Shown here piece by piece: positions 10,065-21,929 of a stretch of DNA of 64,000 nt; position 1 is the first letter of the stretch, and each line of letters opens with the position of its first letter. The stretch is from contig OZ025677.1 in assembly GCA_964019335.1 (NCBI GenBank), positions 1-64,000 on the forward strand, given 5' to 3'. The position numbers and the translations under genes are program-made. The notes under the pieces are model-generated. The model was given only the letters and a program-made list of their open reading frames with translations. It was not told the origin of the DNA and ran no database searches. This stretch comes from Diplonema japonicum (lineage: Eukaryota; Euglenozoa; Diplonemea; Diplonemida; Diplonemidae).

Positions 10065-11427
10065 TTACAACCCCACAATCTTATGAACTAAATCCAAAGT
10101 CGCGTGCATGGACGCAGTACTTGTCGCACGCAGCCAGATAGGAGGTCGGTTCGAGAAGAAAACTCCAAGAACAGCACCTGTCCCCACTTCCTATAAATTT
10201 TTTTTTCTCTTCTTCTTCTTCCCCCCCCTCCCTCCCCCTTACCTTTTGAGATATAGGGCAAGCGTTGACAATATCAGACGAATAAACGACGGTGTTGCCT
10301 TGGCAAGTTATTTTAACACCGGCGTCTTCCTCAACCGTGCAGTCGTACCACTCAACCTCACCAGCAGGGGTTACAACGGCTTGCTGGAGCTTTGGTGCCA
10401 TTGATGTTGTGGGTGAACGAATGCCTTCCGGGTCCCATTCGGGTGAAGTAACGTGCAAGGATATGGAAGCGAGCAGTTCATCCCTCTCGGGGAGGTTCGT
10501 TTTCTTCCTGACCACCCGGAGCAGAGACGCGAACGCCTGCTGCAGGTACTCCTTCAACATAAGAGACGACAGGGAAATTCTCGTCCCAGGATGTTTATCA
10601 AGCATCATACGGCAAATGTCAATAAGAGCTGCTGAAAACTGATCGGACGATACCGGCGGGGGCGTCTGGTGCATGATGGCCGATCGAAGATCGTTCATAT
10701 TCGTTGAGTAAAAAGGTTTTTGCAGACATAACAATTCGTACAAAACAATGCCCAAGGACCAGACTTCCGCTTGTTTATTATACAGAACCATCTCCCAAAG
10801 CTCAGGTGCAAGGTAGCACGGTGTTCCGCAGAAAGTACCAGCCACGGGATTTGAAATTGTATCAGAGTAGATGTTTGCGTAGCCGAAGTCCCCTACCTTG
10901 ACGATGCCTTGGGCGGTGAGGAAAATATTTGCGGTTTTGAGGTCGCGGTGGAGCATTCTAGCGGAGTGTATGGCCGATACAGCTGAGCATATCTGAGCGA
11001 AGATAAAGGAGATCTCGTGCTCTTTGAATCTTTCCTTCATGTCCCTCCTGCCTTGGATTTGTTTTTCAAGGTCGCCGCCCTCAGCGTACTCCATCAGGAT
11101 GAGAAGAGTTTTGTCTGTGCGAACATCGTCCAGGTACCTGACCACATTTGGATGTTTTAGTAAAGACAGGCAGCGAATCTCGGAGCACGCGTATTTTACG
11201 TCCCTTACCGACATTGAGTGCATGCTGAAGACTTTTGCGACAGCGAAGCCGCCTTTTTTCACGTTTTTTACGAGCTGGGCGTCGCCGTGAGCACCGCCTC
11301 CGAGGGATTTTACCTTTATGTAAGCTGCGTTGCTGTACTCGTCTCCTATCCATTTGGTGAGCTCGTCGTCGGTTTTGCTGCTGTGGACCTCTCCTGTGCT
11401 GTCGGCTATCGCATCTAGACAAGACAT
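10065..11427 (-). CDS. NEK-like serine/threonine protein kinase (two exons)
   Basis: The ATG at 11427 follows an A-run and TAAG. Exon 1 is 11427-10243, the intron 10242-10191 (52 nt, GTAAGGG to TTTATAG), exon 2 10190-10065 ending TAA; 436 aa. The kinase domain occupies roughly residues 14-290: a Gly loop (LGGGAHG), the ATP lysine in FAVAKVF, catalytic HRDLKTANIF, DFG, a GTPCYLAPE activation segment, and WSLGIVLYEL. The usual Asp before WSLG is Glu (AEVWSLG). HRDLKTANIFL and the GTPCYLAPE segment favour the NEK group. The last ~100 residues lie beyond the kinase core and have no clear domain. Reading through the intron gives a frame continuing to about 10081 with an acidic/Lys tract, so splicing is inferred from GT-AG and composition. 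Confidence 0.85.
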
Positions 11428-12545
11428 CTTATTTTTTTTTTTTTTTTTTTTTTTTTTTCGAGGAAAAAAAAAAAAAAAAAAAAAAAAAAAAACGGGCCCC
11501 ACCCGCTTACACGCCCCTTCCCTCCTGTTTTGTTGTTGTTGTTTTGTGTAAAACGGACAATAAAAAAAAAAAAAAAAAAAAAAAACTAACTAAAAGAAAC
11601 AGAAGCCGGAAAAAGAAAAAAAAAAAAAGAGAAAAAGAGAACAGCCTGGTGTTGAGTAAAGGAAAAAAAAAAAGAAAAAAAAAAAAAAAACTCCGGTCTC
11701 GTAGTGGAAACTTATCTCGGCCACCCTTACCTTCCCCTTGATGCGTTTCTGCAAACTGCATTTTTTTTTTTTTTTTTTTTTTTTCTTTTGTATACTGCTG
11801 TACACTCTAAAGTGTCATCATCAATATTGTTGCTGCCTGCGTAGGTGGCAGCTATACCGCCGAGATTCGGCATTAAAAAAAAAAAAAAAAAAAAAGAAAA
11901 AAGGGCAAATAGCAAGATCGTAAGGGGTTTTATCCCCCCCCCAAAAAAAAGAAAGCTGATGCTGTTTTTAGGTGTAGTTGTACTCGAAAGCGGGTGTTCC
12001 TGGGGACACCCTTTTTCTTTTTCCTAAATATTGCACTTCAACCCCCACAAGAAGGGCCCTCGACTCAAGTTGCACACATAAGTGTGTAACATAGAATACT
12101 TCAGCCTGCCACGCAGCTAGATAATAAAAAAGAAAAAAAAAAAAAAAAAAAAAAAACTATTTCGATCAATATCTAAAAAGAAAAATCAGGTGCTCACGGG
12201 GAGATAGGTTTAAAGGGGTGGTGTTAAATAACTCAAACAAAGTCAAACCATGGGCCCCGCAAGTAAAAATCTGGCACTGATTTTTCTTTTTTTCTTTTTT
12301 TTTTTTTCTTATTTCTTTATCGTTCCGAAGAAAAAAATGTCAACAAAATGACCCACCTGCGGCGGGGAAAACCCCGGCAGATTTTTTAAGTCGTTTCACT
12401 TTTCACGTAAAAAAACACATCCAGAGGCTTCGAGGACGAACGCAGAAGTTGCAAAGCGGCAGAAGCTGGAACAGGGAGGCAATTCCCAAAAAAAAAAAAA
12501 AAAAAAAAAGGGGCTTTGATTGCAACACTAGGTGGCGTTAAGCGT
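11428..12545. other. Spacer without recognisable genes
   Basis: Many A/T runs up to ~30 bases. The only non-repetitive stretches (11695-11870, 11950-12120, 12180-12270, 12340-12490) show no convincing frame. Confidence 0.6.
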
Positions 12546-12834
12546 GCAATGAAGCACGAACTACCTACTTGATTACAGGGGGCGCTCCTCGGCCGAGCAG
12601 TAGCTTCTTCTGCGTTCCGCGTCGTGTCCTTAATGCGTGCGGTGTGCTCAACCCTAGCCGGGGCGTCCCGGGTAACCAAGATTCTGTGCTCGTGCAGTCT
12701 GCTGCCTGTTCGTCACCCTGAGCATCTGCGTTACGTTCTTCCACTCGGGCGCTACCGGTGATGACCGACGAGGAGGTCAACAGCGAACAACACATCTGAT
12801 GTACTTCTTAAATTTTCATGATATCCCCACCACC
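12546..12834 (-). mobile_element. SINE-like repeat, copy 3
   Basis: Matches copy 2 from about 12565 to 12834, ending CCCCACCACC and a long A-run. The left ~25 bp, where other copies have the stem-loop tail, are replaced or diverged. Relative to copy 2 it lacks three bases (AGC) in the GTGTGCAGCTCAACC block, leaving the 76-codon minus frame open. Confidence 0.7.
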
Positions 12835-13446
12835 TAAAAAAAAAAAAAAAAAAAAAAAATGTCGACTTTTTTTAATCCGGACGGCTACTTGTTAAGGAAA
12901 ATCACCTAACTTTAGAACTGCTTGTCCAATTCTTAAGGTTATTTTTTTTTTTTTTTCCGGTAAAAAAAAAAAGAAAGAAAAAAAAAAAGAAGAAGAAAAG
13001 AATTGCGGAGGTTGAACAGAAGAAAGAAGAAAAAAAAAGAAAAATGATTTCTGAAACCTAATGTGAGGTGATATTTAATTCTTTTGCCCCCCCCCCCCCC
13101 CCCCTGCGACAAACTTTTTTCCGTTTTTGAATAAATAATAATACGACCGTGTCACTAATGTTGCCCCTGGAAAAAAAGGCGATATTTAAGGGGGGGAAAG
13201 TGGGGTGTTTAACCATCTACCAACGGACCATTTTTGCCCACCAGGGGTAAATTTTCAAAACTTCAAAAAAAGCTATTCTAGCGCAACGCCGGGGCTATAT
13301 GCCCCCGAAAATGCCTCCAGATGTCCCAATTCTAGAGAGAGGGTGCCCACAGCAGGGCCCACCCCCACAACATTGTCAAAAATATCGTTCCTGAAGTGCT
13401 CGAGAGGGGGTACAAAAAACAAGTCAAAAAAAATCGACTGTAAATT
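12835..13446. other. Spacer next to the piggyBac remnant
   Basis: Homopolymer-rich to about 13200, including a C-run at about 13087-13104. From 13200 to 13446 the composition is even and may be 3' sequence of the decayed piggyBac element. Confidence 0.5.
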
Positions 13447-14765
13447 CTATAAAAAGCTATTTAAGGCCTTCTTGTCGCGGTTCGTACGTGCCCCAGGGCT
13501 GGGGGACTTCTTTTTTGACCCCGAGAGGGGTTTCTGGGGGGTATCCCCGGCAAGGTGGCAGTCTTTGAAGCACGGAGTCACGCAAAGTTGTACCAAGCAG
13601 GCTGAACACTGAAATAGGGGTCTTTTCGACTTGAAATGCTTGCACCGCACGTTGCACTACTTTTTCGGGGAAATGGTCCCAGAAGGTACTGTCACGGCGC
13701 ATTGGGGTCTCAGAGCACTCGTTCTGTGTTTCGGGGCATGGTATTGGGGCAGCCTGCTCTGTAGTTGACTTTATCTGTTGTTTAGACTGCCTCCCTAGTA
13801 GCCCTTCGATGACTGCCTCTTTGAAAGGCGTCAATACACTGTCGTTCGTACTCAGGGTGTTGGGGGGCAAGGCTTCTTTCCAAACAAGCCAAGCATTCGC
13901 CAGAGATTTACCTAACAAGTACGAAAATACTTTTAGGGGCCACTTTTAAGTCATAAGGGTGCGTTTATGGCGTTTTGTCACAGCATCACCCAGCGTCGGT
14001 TCCGCCCATTGCGGTGTTGTAAATATGCACTTGGTGGGGAACAAGATGGCCTTTCCGGCTTTCATTCTCTTTTGGCGGACGGTCAAATTTGACTTCACTG
14101 GAACATCCAACGTCGATAGAAAGCACACAGGCTTGATGTCATGCCACGTTGTGGTGCAAAGGATGCTCGCGTGCTGGTGGAACTGTGTCCCCACGGGATG
14201 CGCGTCCTTGGGCTTGCGGCCTCGCTTCTTTGGGGCATCCATGATCTCCGGGAGGCCTTCGCGATAGGTAGAAGTCAGCACGCTTGTTTGTTTCGCTGTG
14301 GAAACACAGATTTCCCAGAATAGTCAAAAAGCGGTCTCTTGACATGACGGTAGCGTACCCAGGTGTAGTTGAGAAACGTGGAGCCAGTGCACCAGTAATC
14401 AGAATAATCTGGCTTGATATCCAAGTCCATCGACAAAAGGACACCTAGGAAGGTACGCAGAGAAGCAGCATCGAGATCCAGGGAGACACCTTTTTTAGCC
14501 GCATTTGCCACATTGTTCGAAGTTATGACCCGAATAAAGTTTGGACGAGCATTTGGGAGAATATATGGAATGGCGTTGAGCCTCTGATGTCAAAACAGGG
14601 TCCACAAGGATTCCGATCTTCACGAAACCGGATGCCTTCCAACTGCTCTGGCTTTGCCGTCCAATCACCCTGCTGTGACTCGGAATCGGTCGAATTCGTG
14701 TCAGAATCACTGTTTGTTTCAAAATTGCATAATAGGGATGAGCCATCAGTGCTGCCATCACTCAT
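13447..14765 (-). pseudogene. Decayed piggyBac-like transposase (frameshifts, core deleted)
   Basis: Sense order on the minus strand: an acidic Ser/Asp-rich N-terminus (14765-14523); FIRVITSNNVANAAKKG and FLGVLLSMDLDIKPDYSDYW after a frame change; SRDRFLTILGNLCFH in another frame (piggyBac 'RF..I...LHF'); a Lys/Arg-rich WHD-like strip with VCFLSTLD (piggyBac LST motif); KWPLKVFSYLLGKSLANAW crossing another frame change near 13920; and a C-terminal Cys/His finger CSACLVQLCVTPCF...CH. The middle of the protein, where the catalytic aspartates lie, is missing between about 14281 and 14275. At least three frame changes make it non-functional. Terminal repeats and TTAA duplications were not identified. 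Confidence 0.75.
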
Positions 14766-17344
14766 AACGTCCTCTTCCGGCCTCTTTCCGGGCGCCTTTT
14801 TTTGAAGTGATTTTTAAGGGTAAATTTGGGCTGGCGTTTTTTTTATTTTTTCATTTTCTTGTTAAGTTAGGGCAGCATTTAGTTTATATTTTTCATATTT
14901 TCCGCGCAGGACCCCGCCGGCAAGAAAGGGCCGGGCCGTATTGCATTGAAAGCCCTTTGCGTAAAAGATTTTTTTTCATTATATATATAGACGCTCGTTG
15001 ATAGATGGTTAAAAAAAAAAAAAAAAAAAAGATGCGCCGAAGAGGGAGCCACACACAAACACCTACGTCGGGTGTTCCCCATGAAAGAGATTTTACGATT
15101 AGGAGCTTACCCACCCTTCTATTCCACTAGTGACATGACGTAAAAATAAGGGAGGGACAAAAGAGAAACGAAAACCCGTTTTTATTACGTCCTCCCACGC
15201 TAACGTAAATTTTTGAGCTTCAGTAAAATACAAAATTTTAGAGCACTTCCTACTTATAGCTTGCATGGGTGCGCAAGCGGCTGCCTAGGATTACATACCA
15301 GGTGGTTTTTTTTCTTCTTCTTTTTTTTTTTTTTTTTTTTTTTCCAGGCAGCGAAATCGAGTAAGGCGTGCACACATATTTCTTTTTTCGATTTTCTTTC
15401 TTTTTTTTTTTTTTATTTTTTTTTTTTTTTATAAACGTTCCCTAGAAGGGGCAAGAATGGAAGAGACATGCTTCTTTTTTTTTCTTTTTTTTTTCTTTAA
15501 AGAACCGGTTGATGGTTGCTTGGCACAGCCGGGGGGTTAACCTGTAGGAAGGGATAAGCCCAACAATGCTACCACACTCTTTTTAGCACATAACAATTCA
15601 GTAGTCAAAATATTGTTTTTATTTTTTTTTCTTGTTCAACCAGACGGACAGGCGGTGGGGGTTTTTTTAAAGAAAAAAAAAAAGAAGCACTTCTCATTAT
15701 CCTTTTGTGGGGAAAATGTTTTCTTTTCTCTTTCAATAGAATAAAAAAAGGGGGGCTTTTTTTGTTTTAGCATGCTGGCGGGGGATAAATACTGCATGCT
15801 ACCACTACTCCTTCCTTGCTCTTACAAGAAACTGTGCAGTTCTTGTTAAAATTCAATAAGATTACTTATTTTATGTTGCCAATATAGAAATGTTTTACGC
15901 TCTGGGTCCGTAAGTGACCCACCAGAAATCGCAAAATGACGGGCTAGAAGGATTTGCGTCCGGACCCAAATGTGTGGTCCCTGGGCCCCCCTGAAAGAAA
16001 CCACTATGTAAATAGGCCGGGTTACTGAACGGGCCCGAAGCGCAAAAAAGAAAAAGAAAGAAAACAAAAAAATATAAATACTTAATATCTGAGTTAAAAA
16101 AAAAAAGAGGTCATTGTGATATGCCCTCCCCCCCCCCCCCCCCCCCCGCTCAGTTTTAAAAATAATTTAGAAAGAAACCCAGGGCTGACAGCACCCAAAA
16201 AAAAAAAAAATATTTTCCCCCCTTTTCTAATTCACTCTCAATTATAATTTTTTTTCTTTTCCAAGCCAGACTATTAAAGGAGGGTCTCGAATTCGAGTTC
16301 CCTCTCATTTTTTTTTTTATATTTTTTTTTAGAAAAAAAAGAAGGGAAGATATCTAGGAGGGCAGACTGTGACGAAACAAAAAAATAGGGGAGAGGGTGA
16401 GCTTTTTAGGGGGAATTGAAACATTTTCTTCAATTTTCTTCAAATTGTTTCGTTTTTTTCTTTTTTTTTCCCGTTTTTTTTCCCCCTTCTTTCTTATGTC
16501 GTTGGCAAGCAGTTTGCATAACCTTTTTTTTAAGGCTAACGCGTAAAAAGAAAAGGGGGGGGGGGGAAATCTAAAAAAAAAAAAAAAACCGCCCCATCGT
16601 TACGGGTTCATAAGTTGCGAGCTGAAAAAAAGTGCTGCTTGTTTCAAGTTGTGACGTATAAAAAAGACAACCTAGCCACAAATGCGTACATGCAGCCTAG
16701 CCATTCGGGAATAAAGAAGAAAAAAAAAAAAAAGTACAAATTCATGAAACAAAGTTTACTTTCTCTGAACGGCCGCTGCAGCCAATCCGCACAGTGGCCT
16801 CAGGTTTCAGATTGCCAAAAACGTCACAAGCAGTGCATCGATGTAAAAAATTTCATTTTTTTGAAAGCAGCTTTTTTGTCAGTAAATAAAAAGATGTATT
16901 TATGAAAAACATCAAAAGCGCGCATACGTACCTAAAATATGATGGATACTGGCCGAGATAAGTGCATGTATGGGGTATGCACTGTGCATTGGATTGGAGG
17001 GAAAGAAAGAAAAAAGAACAAAAGTTAAAAAAAAAAAAAAAAAAAGAAGAAGATGCTTGAAGTAAAACAAAAAGTTCATTGCGTCTCCTAAAAATGTGCT
17101 GGGAAAAAACACACACACACACACAAAAAAGAATCAGTAAATGGATGTCATTAACTATCAACAGCAAATCGGGCGCAATGACTTGAGGGGTGGCCAGGAA
17201 AGAAAAAAAACATTTTACTTCTTTTTTTTTTTTATTTCTTCTTTTCTCCCTTTTCCCTCCATTACCCTCCTTTTTTTGGGGGGGCTCGAGCAAAAAAAAG
17301 CAGCATATCATCATTTATTATCGAAAAGAAGGGGAAAAGAGAGA
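14766..17344. other. 2.6-kb gene-free spacer
   Basis: Dense in A/T runs, with a C-run at about 16129-16147 and a CA repeat at about 17109-17124. The piece 15840-16050 has even composition, but neither strand gives a convincing protein. No RNA gene recognised. Confidence 0.55.
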
Positions 17345-17349
17345 AAAAA

Positions 17350-18089
17350 AAGATGTCTTTGAAGGGAACCTGCAGTATGTGACAGGATCGCCTAACGACA
17401 ATCAACTCATCTAGTGTTTGATCCCTTCTGTCGTGGTAGTGCCTTAGGCCCGTCGTAGTATCTCATCAACAGCTTGGGCGTGAAACCGACTAGCGAGTTG
17501 TTGAGGATGCAATGCGTTCGCAGTTGCTCCTCTAGGATCGGGTGGGTTGCCTTCGGGGACGCGAAGACCGGACGAGTGGAGTATCCAATGATGGAATGGC
17601 TGTGGAGCCCCAGGGTACGCAGTGAGTGTACTGACTTCTTAGTTTCTGCTGGAATCAGGTGATTCCCAGTTCCTGTTCTGTGTGCCCTGTCCAGGACGTT
17701 GAGGATTCTTCCGATTTTCCTAGCCCAGCATGCCAGGTCTTCACCACCCATGTGGATTCTCTCCGTTGCTATGAAGTCGACAGCAAGCTCCGCCTTGGAC
17801 ACTTGCCCTCCATCCTTGCCCCATTTCAGGGCACTCAGCCATTTGAGGACAAACGGGATCAGCCCCGGGAAGTACTTCTTCCCCAGCCCGTGCTTGTGAT
17901 ACCAAATGAGGGGTTTCGGTTCTAATAGGTTTCCCGGTTGGAATGGTCTTTTCCAGAAGTGTAGATTGTCGTATCTGACCTGCTTCTCGGTGTGCAGGCT
18001 CTCGAGTTTCCCCGCAATTTCCGCAAACATCAGGTGTAGTTCCTTGACACTTGTCAGGCTTATGTCCATATCAGAGGTAATAATGCCGT

Positions 18090-18090
<1 letters not shown>
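17350..18090 (-). mobile_element. LINE family B, 5'-truncated copy (C-terminal ORF2 fragment)
   Basis: The minus-strand frame 18085-17407 encodes residues that align in order with the extreme C-terminus of LINE-A ORF2: VLKWLSALKW, KAELAVDF, PAETKKSVHSLRTLG, IIGYSTRPVFASPKAT. It is clearly a different family, with roughly a third of these positions identical. The frame stops at 17407. The 3' tail (17350-17400) has the stem-loop CCTGT-8 nt-GCAGG on the sense strand, then CCCTTCAAAG and a T-run. The 5' truncation point abuts an A-tract into which LINE-A copy 2 ends. Confidence 0.7.
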
Positions 18091-18106
<16 letters not shown>

Positions 18107-18121
<15 letters not shown>

Positions 18122-18881
18122 GAGTTAAAGGAAGTCTTTGTGAGACGCCCCCTTGTTCTCATCTTCTACCTGCGCCTATCCCCTTTCAGCAGCGGTTTCT
18201 CCTCCTTTGGTGGTCTTGCCGGCCTTCTCCCCAGCCTGGCCGCTCTTTCTCTTCGTTCTCTTGCCCATTGTCCTTTCAACGCCTCTAGGTCATGCTTGGT
18301 CTTCGGTGATGCAAATATCGCCCTCCTGTTCCATCCGATCACCGCCTTTGTCCTCCCGATGGATCGTAGTGTGTGCACCCTTGTGCACGGCTCAGCTGGG
18401 AAGGCCCTCCTTCCTTTCACCTTCTTCAGCACCCTCCCTAGCTCCCATGTGTGCCAGATCTTCTTCATCAGTCCATGCAATCTCCTCGCTTTCTGCTGTA
18501 CTTCTGCGAGATCCCCCAGCTTCCCTCCAAGGGTCTTCCCGGTCACGTTCTCGAAATCCAGTGCCAGCTCCACCGTCGACACTGACGTGTTCCTGCTGCC
18601 TGCATACCAGCGCAGTTGCCGCATCCACCTCAGCACCTCCTTCGTGTACTCCCGTAGGACATCCCCTGCCGGTAGCTTGCCGAAGTCCTTGTCCGACGGT
18701 ACTGGGTGTTCTTGACCTTGTGTGATCTCCAGCCACTGGTGTGTGTGGTACACCTCCTGCCTCTTCGCCTGTAGGGCTGCGTCCCGCTCCCCCACCACCG
18801 CCAGCAGGTACCTCTGCGTTCCTTCGAGCCTTTCCCTGACATCCTTCCCTGCTCCCCTTGGCAGGATGCCATGCAGCTTCG

Positions 18882-18882
<1 letters not shown>
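18107..18882 (-). mobile_element. LINE family A, 5'-truncated copy
   Basis: The sense frame from about 18881 to 18166 reproduces the last ~235 residues of the complete LINE's ORF2 (KGRRAFPAEPC, RVHTLRSIG, FASPKTKHDLE, RLGRRPARPPK) and ends at the equivalent stop. The 3' end at 18107 is a TA-repeat after ATGAGTTAAAGG. The 5' end is abrupt and joins an A-run of ~28 bases, as expected for incomplete target-primed reverse transcription. Confidence 0.85.
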
Positions 18883-18912
<30 letters not shown>

Positions 18913-19765
18913 TACTCGATCTATTTTATTTTTTTTCCCGCGATAGTTGGTGCCCACCGTGTGGGTCGGGGACCTTTCTTCCGAAGTGTTGGAGCACTTC
19001 TTACCAGTCTCGACCGCCGTCTCGACCTCACAAAAAGAAGTGAAATTAGGAAAGGAGAGAAGGGGGAAACAAAGAGTGTGATGCTGGAATAGAGGCAAAC
19101 GTTACGTGAGCTTAAAGTACTATGCAGGTAGTGGTAGTCCGGTGCTAGCCCCCCCCCCCCCCTTTTGCAGCAAAATTAAGTTTAGGTAGAAGATGAGGGG
19201 GGGGGGGAGGGGGGGCTGCTTACCCGATTACTTTCCTTAACTCGTTTTATCTTCATATAAAATAGCAACACATCAGGAGGGGGGAAGGGGGAGGTTTTTT
19301 TTTTTAATCCGGTGGTTTTTTTTTTTTTGTTTTGTCATGAGCGCACTGGGTGGATTTATAGGGGGGGGGGGGTGCTCTGTCAACGAATAGCTGAGTACAA
19401 ACGAAGTCATTGTGAGCCGCCCCCTTGTTCTCATCTTCTACCTGCACCTAAAGACAATATACTACCGTAGCCAAGATCAAATCGAAAAACACTTTATTGG
19501 TTTTTTTTTTTCCTTTTTTTTTTCTCTTCGATTCACTATTTTCGGGTGGAAAAAAAAGAAAAAAGGAAAAAAAAAAAAATTGTGACTTTTCCTAGGGGGG
19601 GGTTTGATGTTGGGGGTGCCTTAGGTGCCGCATCCACAACGGATACTTAATGTGGTGTTGCAACACCTGAATTCTCATCACCAGAAAAGCACAACAGGCC
19701 AGAGAAATGGATCCCCTCCCCAGACCTAGAAACAGGCCACTAAAAAAAAAAAAAGGGATTTCTTT
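18883..19765. other. Spacer with a short LINE-A tail fragment
   Basis: Non-coding. At about 19391-19450 the plus strand reads GCCGCCCCCTTGTTCTCATC, a ~60-bp LINE-A 3' end with a diverged stem. G-runs occur at about 19198-19216 and 19361-19370. Confidence 0.6.
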
Positions 19766-20411
19766 TTATCCATCGGAGTTGCCACCAGAAGTGCTTACTT
19801 CTTGTTGATGCTCCTCCGAATCAGGTTCGGCGAGAGTAGCCGTGACGATAGGAGGGGTGAATATCAAGTCGTATTTCTGGAAGAAATAAAAAAAAGATTT
19901 TTTTTTTTTTAAAACAAAAAAAAAGAAATACCTTCAGGAGCACAATTATCCTCCAACACGATATGATATTTGAAAGGTTGAGCCCTGTAGTGCAAATCAC
20001 GAGCAACAGGATCAGAAACCGGTCTTCACCATCTGTGAACATACTGTAGATGGGAACTGGTACCATAGCACAATAGAGAGAAGACATGAAGAGGGACAGC
20101 AAGTAGGTGTTGTGGCGCGAGCAGCAGCCATCAAACAGAATCCCTTTTGTGAACGTGGCGTCAGTGATAGACCATCTGACAGCAAGGAGACCTGCTATCA
20201 AGCCACAAAGCGCCACCCGTGTGACGAATATACTGCTCAGCAAGGAGAACACCAGGAGACTGGCCCCCAGCCGGAGGCACCAGACTCTTTTTCGCCTGAC
20301 TTCTGCTTCTCGTCCCTCGCTTTCTCCAGAATCCACAATAACCCCTGTTACAGGTGCGGTGTTATCGCTTATTGATATAACACTTTCTTCCACTCGGGAA
20401 GGAGCATCCAT
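19766..20411 (-). CDS. Small four-TM membrane protein (two exons)
   Basis: The ATG at 20411 lies seven bases after a CACAG preceded by a pyrimidine tract. Exon 1 20411-19932 encodes 160 residues; the intron 19931-19877 (55 nt, GTATTT to CTTCCAG) is A/T-run rich; exon 2 19876-19766 adds 36 residues and TAA; 196 aa in all. Hydrophobic segments are near residues 45-80 (probably two), 90-115 and 125-155. N- and C-termini are polar and acidic. The alternative unspliced frame would run into Phe/Lys homopolymers, which favours splicing. No family recognised. Confidence 0.6.
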
Positions 20412-20449
20412 CAACTCCCTGTGGAGTGTTTTGATTATTTGAAAAAGAG

Positions 20450-20483
<34 letters not shown>

Positions 20484-20671
20484 GAAATAAGTTATTAGAG
20501 GGAGAGGGAGGGAAATATAGAAGAGAAAAAAAAATAAAACAGGATGGGTTGTGTAGTTGAATAAAACAGGGAGGGGCGGGGCTGAGTACTAAACGTTTTG
20601 CTAACCGTCCCCCCGCCCCCCTTTTTTTTTGTTCAGACAAAAGGTCGTTTCTCGCAAAAAAAAAAAAAAAA

Positions 20672-20723
20672 ATATATATATATGAGTTAAAGGAAGTCTT
20701 TGTGAGACGCCCCCTTGTTCTCA
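20672..20723 (-). mobile_element. LINE-A 3'-end fragment (~50 bp)
   Basis: TATATATATGAGTTAAAGG, the stem-loop GTCTTTGTGAGAC and CGCCCCCTTGTTCTC are identical to the complete element's 3' end, then break into an A-run. This is an extreme 5' truncation. Confidence 0.8.
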
Positions 20724-20966
20724 AAAAAATTCTTTTTTTTTTTTAAACCCATAAAGAACGGGGCTTTCCCCCCTCCTTTTTTTTTTTTTTTGAAAGAAAG
20801 AATAGTACTGCAACAGTCTGGGATCGTGTGTAAAAATAATGTGTTCAAGAACTAGAACTGAAATAATAATTAAAATATCATGATTCTTTCTTTCTTTTTT
20901 TTTTTTTTTTTTTGGCTGAAACAGCCGTCTATGTGTGGGTGTAAAAAAACTAGTTTGGCGCTCCAT

Positions 20967-21062
20967 TTGTTTGTGCGCACGAGCGGAATTTTACCTAATA
21001 AAATAGCTCATTACGCTGCCATCAACTAGTTTTTAGTCTCGACAATAATATTGTTAAAACAG
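20967..21062. repeat. Dispersed ~95-bp repeat, copy 2
   Basis: Near-identical to 3023-3118 (GTTTGTGCGCACGAGCG ... AGTCTCGACAA). The few differences include the length of the T-run after AACTAG. Confidence 0.65.
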
Positions 21063-21224
21063 AAAAAAATAAAAGGGGGAGACAAAAAAAAAGTAAAGGG
21101 AGGGGCGGCAAGAAAAGATGAAATTTTAATACAGTCACAAACATCAAATTGTGTATTTTATCCACAAAAGAAAGAAAAGAAAAGAAAAGAGAAAAGAAAA
21201 GAAAAACTGGCGATTTGTTGTGCA

Positions 21225-21317
21225 CACTAGCACTAGCACTAGCACTAGCACTAGCACTAGCACTAGCACTAGCACTAGCACTAGCACTAGCACTAGCACT
21301 AGCACTAGCACTAGCAC
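21225..21317. repeat. Hexanucleotide microsatellite (CACTAG)n
   Basis: About 15 perfect CACTAG units. All frames stay open on the plus strand (Ala-Leu or Thr-Ser dipeptides), but there is no gene context. Confidence 0.95.
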
Positions 21318-21527
21318 ATTTTTTCTCTCTTTAATAGTCCTTCTATAAAAAAAAAGAGATATGCAAACTGACGCTTTTTTTTTTCTCCTTTCTCGTTTTT
21401 AGTTTTCTTTTTTTTTTTTTTTTTTTTTTGTTTGTTGTTTTTCCAATCAAAAAAAAAAAAATCACGTTTGACAAAAGTCAAAAATCTTATGTTATCACAC
21501 AACAAAACAAAACGGAAAAAAAAAAAG

Positions 21528-21560
21528 GAGGTCGTTGCAAGACGCCCCTCATTAAAATAA
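21528..21560 (-). mobile_element. Short LINE-type 3' tail fragment
   Basis: Plus strand GGAGGTCGTTGCAAGACGCC between two A-rich tracts. The spacing GGCGTC-loop-GAC-CTCC on the sense strand is the same as in the LINE/SINE tails, with a short GTC/GAC stem. Confidence 0.45.
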
Positions 21561-21587
21561 AAAAAATAAAAATAAAAACTATTCTTT

Positions 21588-21772
21588 TAAGGTATGCGTT
21601 TTGCGCTCACCGACCGAGCTGAACTTAGTCCCCGTTGTCCCCGTTCTGGGGGCTCTGGCGGGCCTACTACGGTGTGTGGTCGGTCCTCCGATACAGCGCA
21701 GGGAGTTGACACGCTCCACTCGCGCCGCTGGGAACGCCGCCCCTCTGCCATCAGCATAGTTCCTGGATACGC

Positions 21773-21778
<6 letters not shown>
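21588..21778. repeat. GC-rich repeat related to 32892-33003
   Basis: The block CAGCGCAGGGAGTTGAC and the following TCCACTCG...GGGAACGCC recur with substitutions at 32920-32960. GCGCTCACCG occurs at the left here and near the right end of the other copy. Non-coding on present evidence. Confidence 0.5.
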
Positions 21779-21812
<34 letters not shown>

Positions 21813-21929
21813 AGGAGTGAAATGTTTTAAAGGGGCAACTGTCCCGGGGGGAGGCATAGAGAAATAAAAAAAAAAAAAAAAAGACTGAAGTAAAAGAGAA
21901 AAAGAAAAAGGGCAAGACCTAAAATTTTT

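Noticed and set aside
21225-21317. Repeat array considered as CRISPR-like
   Set aside because: It is a simple hexanucleotide microsatellite without spacers, in a eukaryotic setting.
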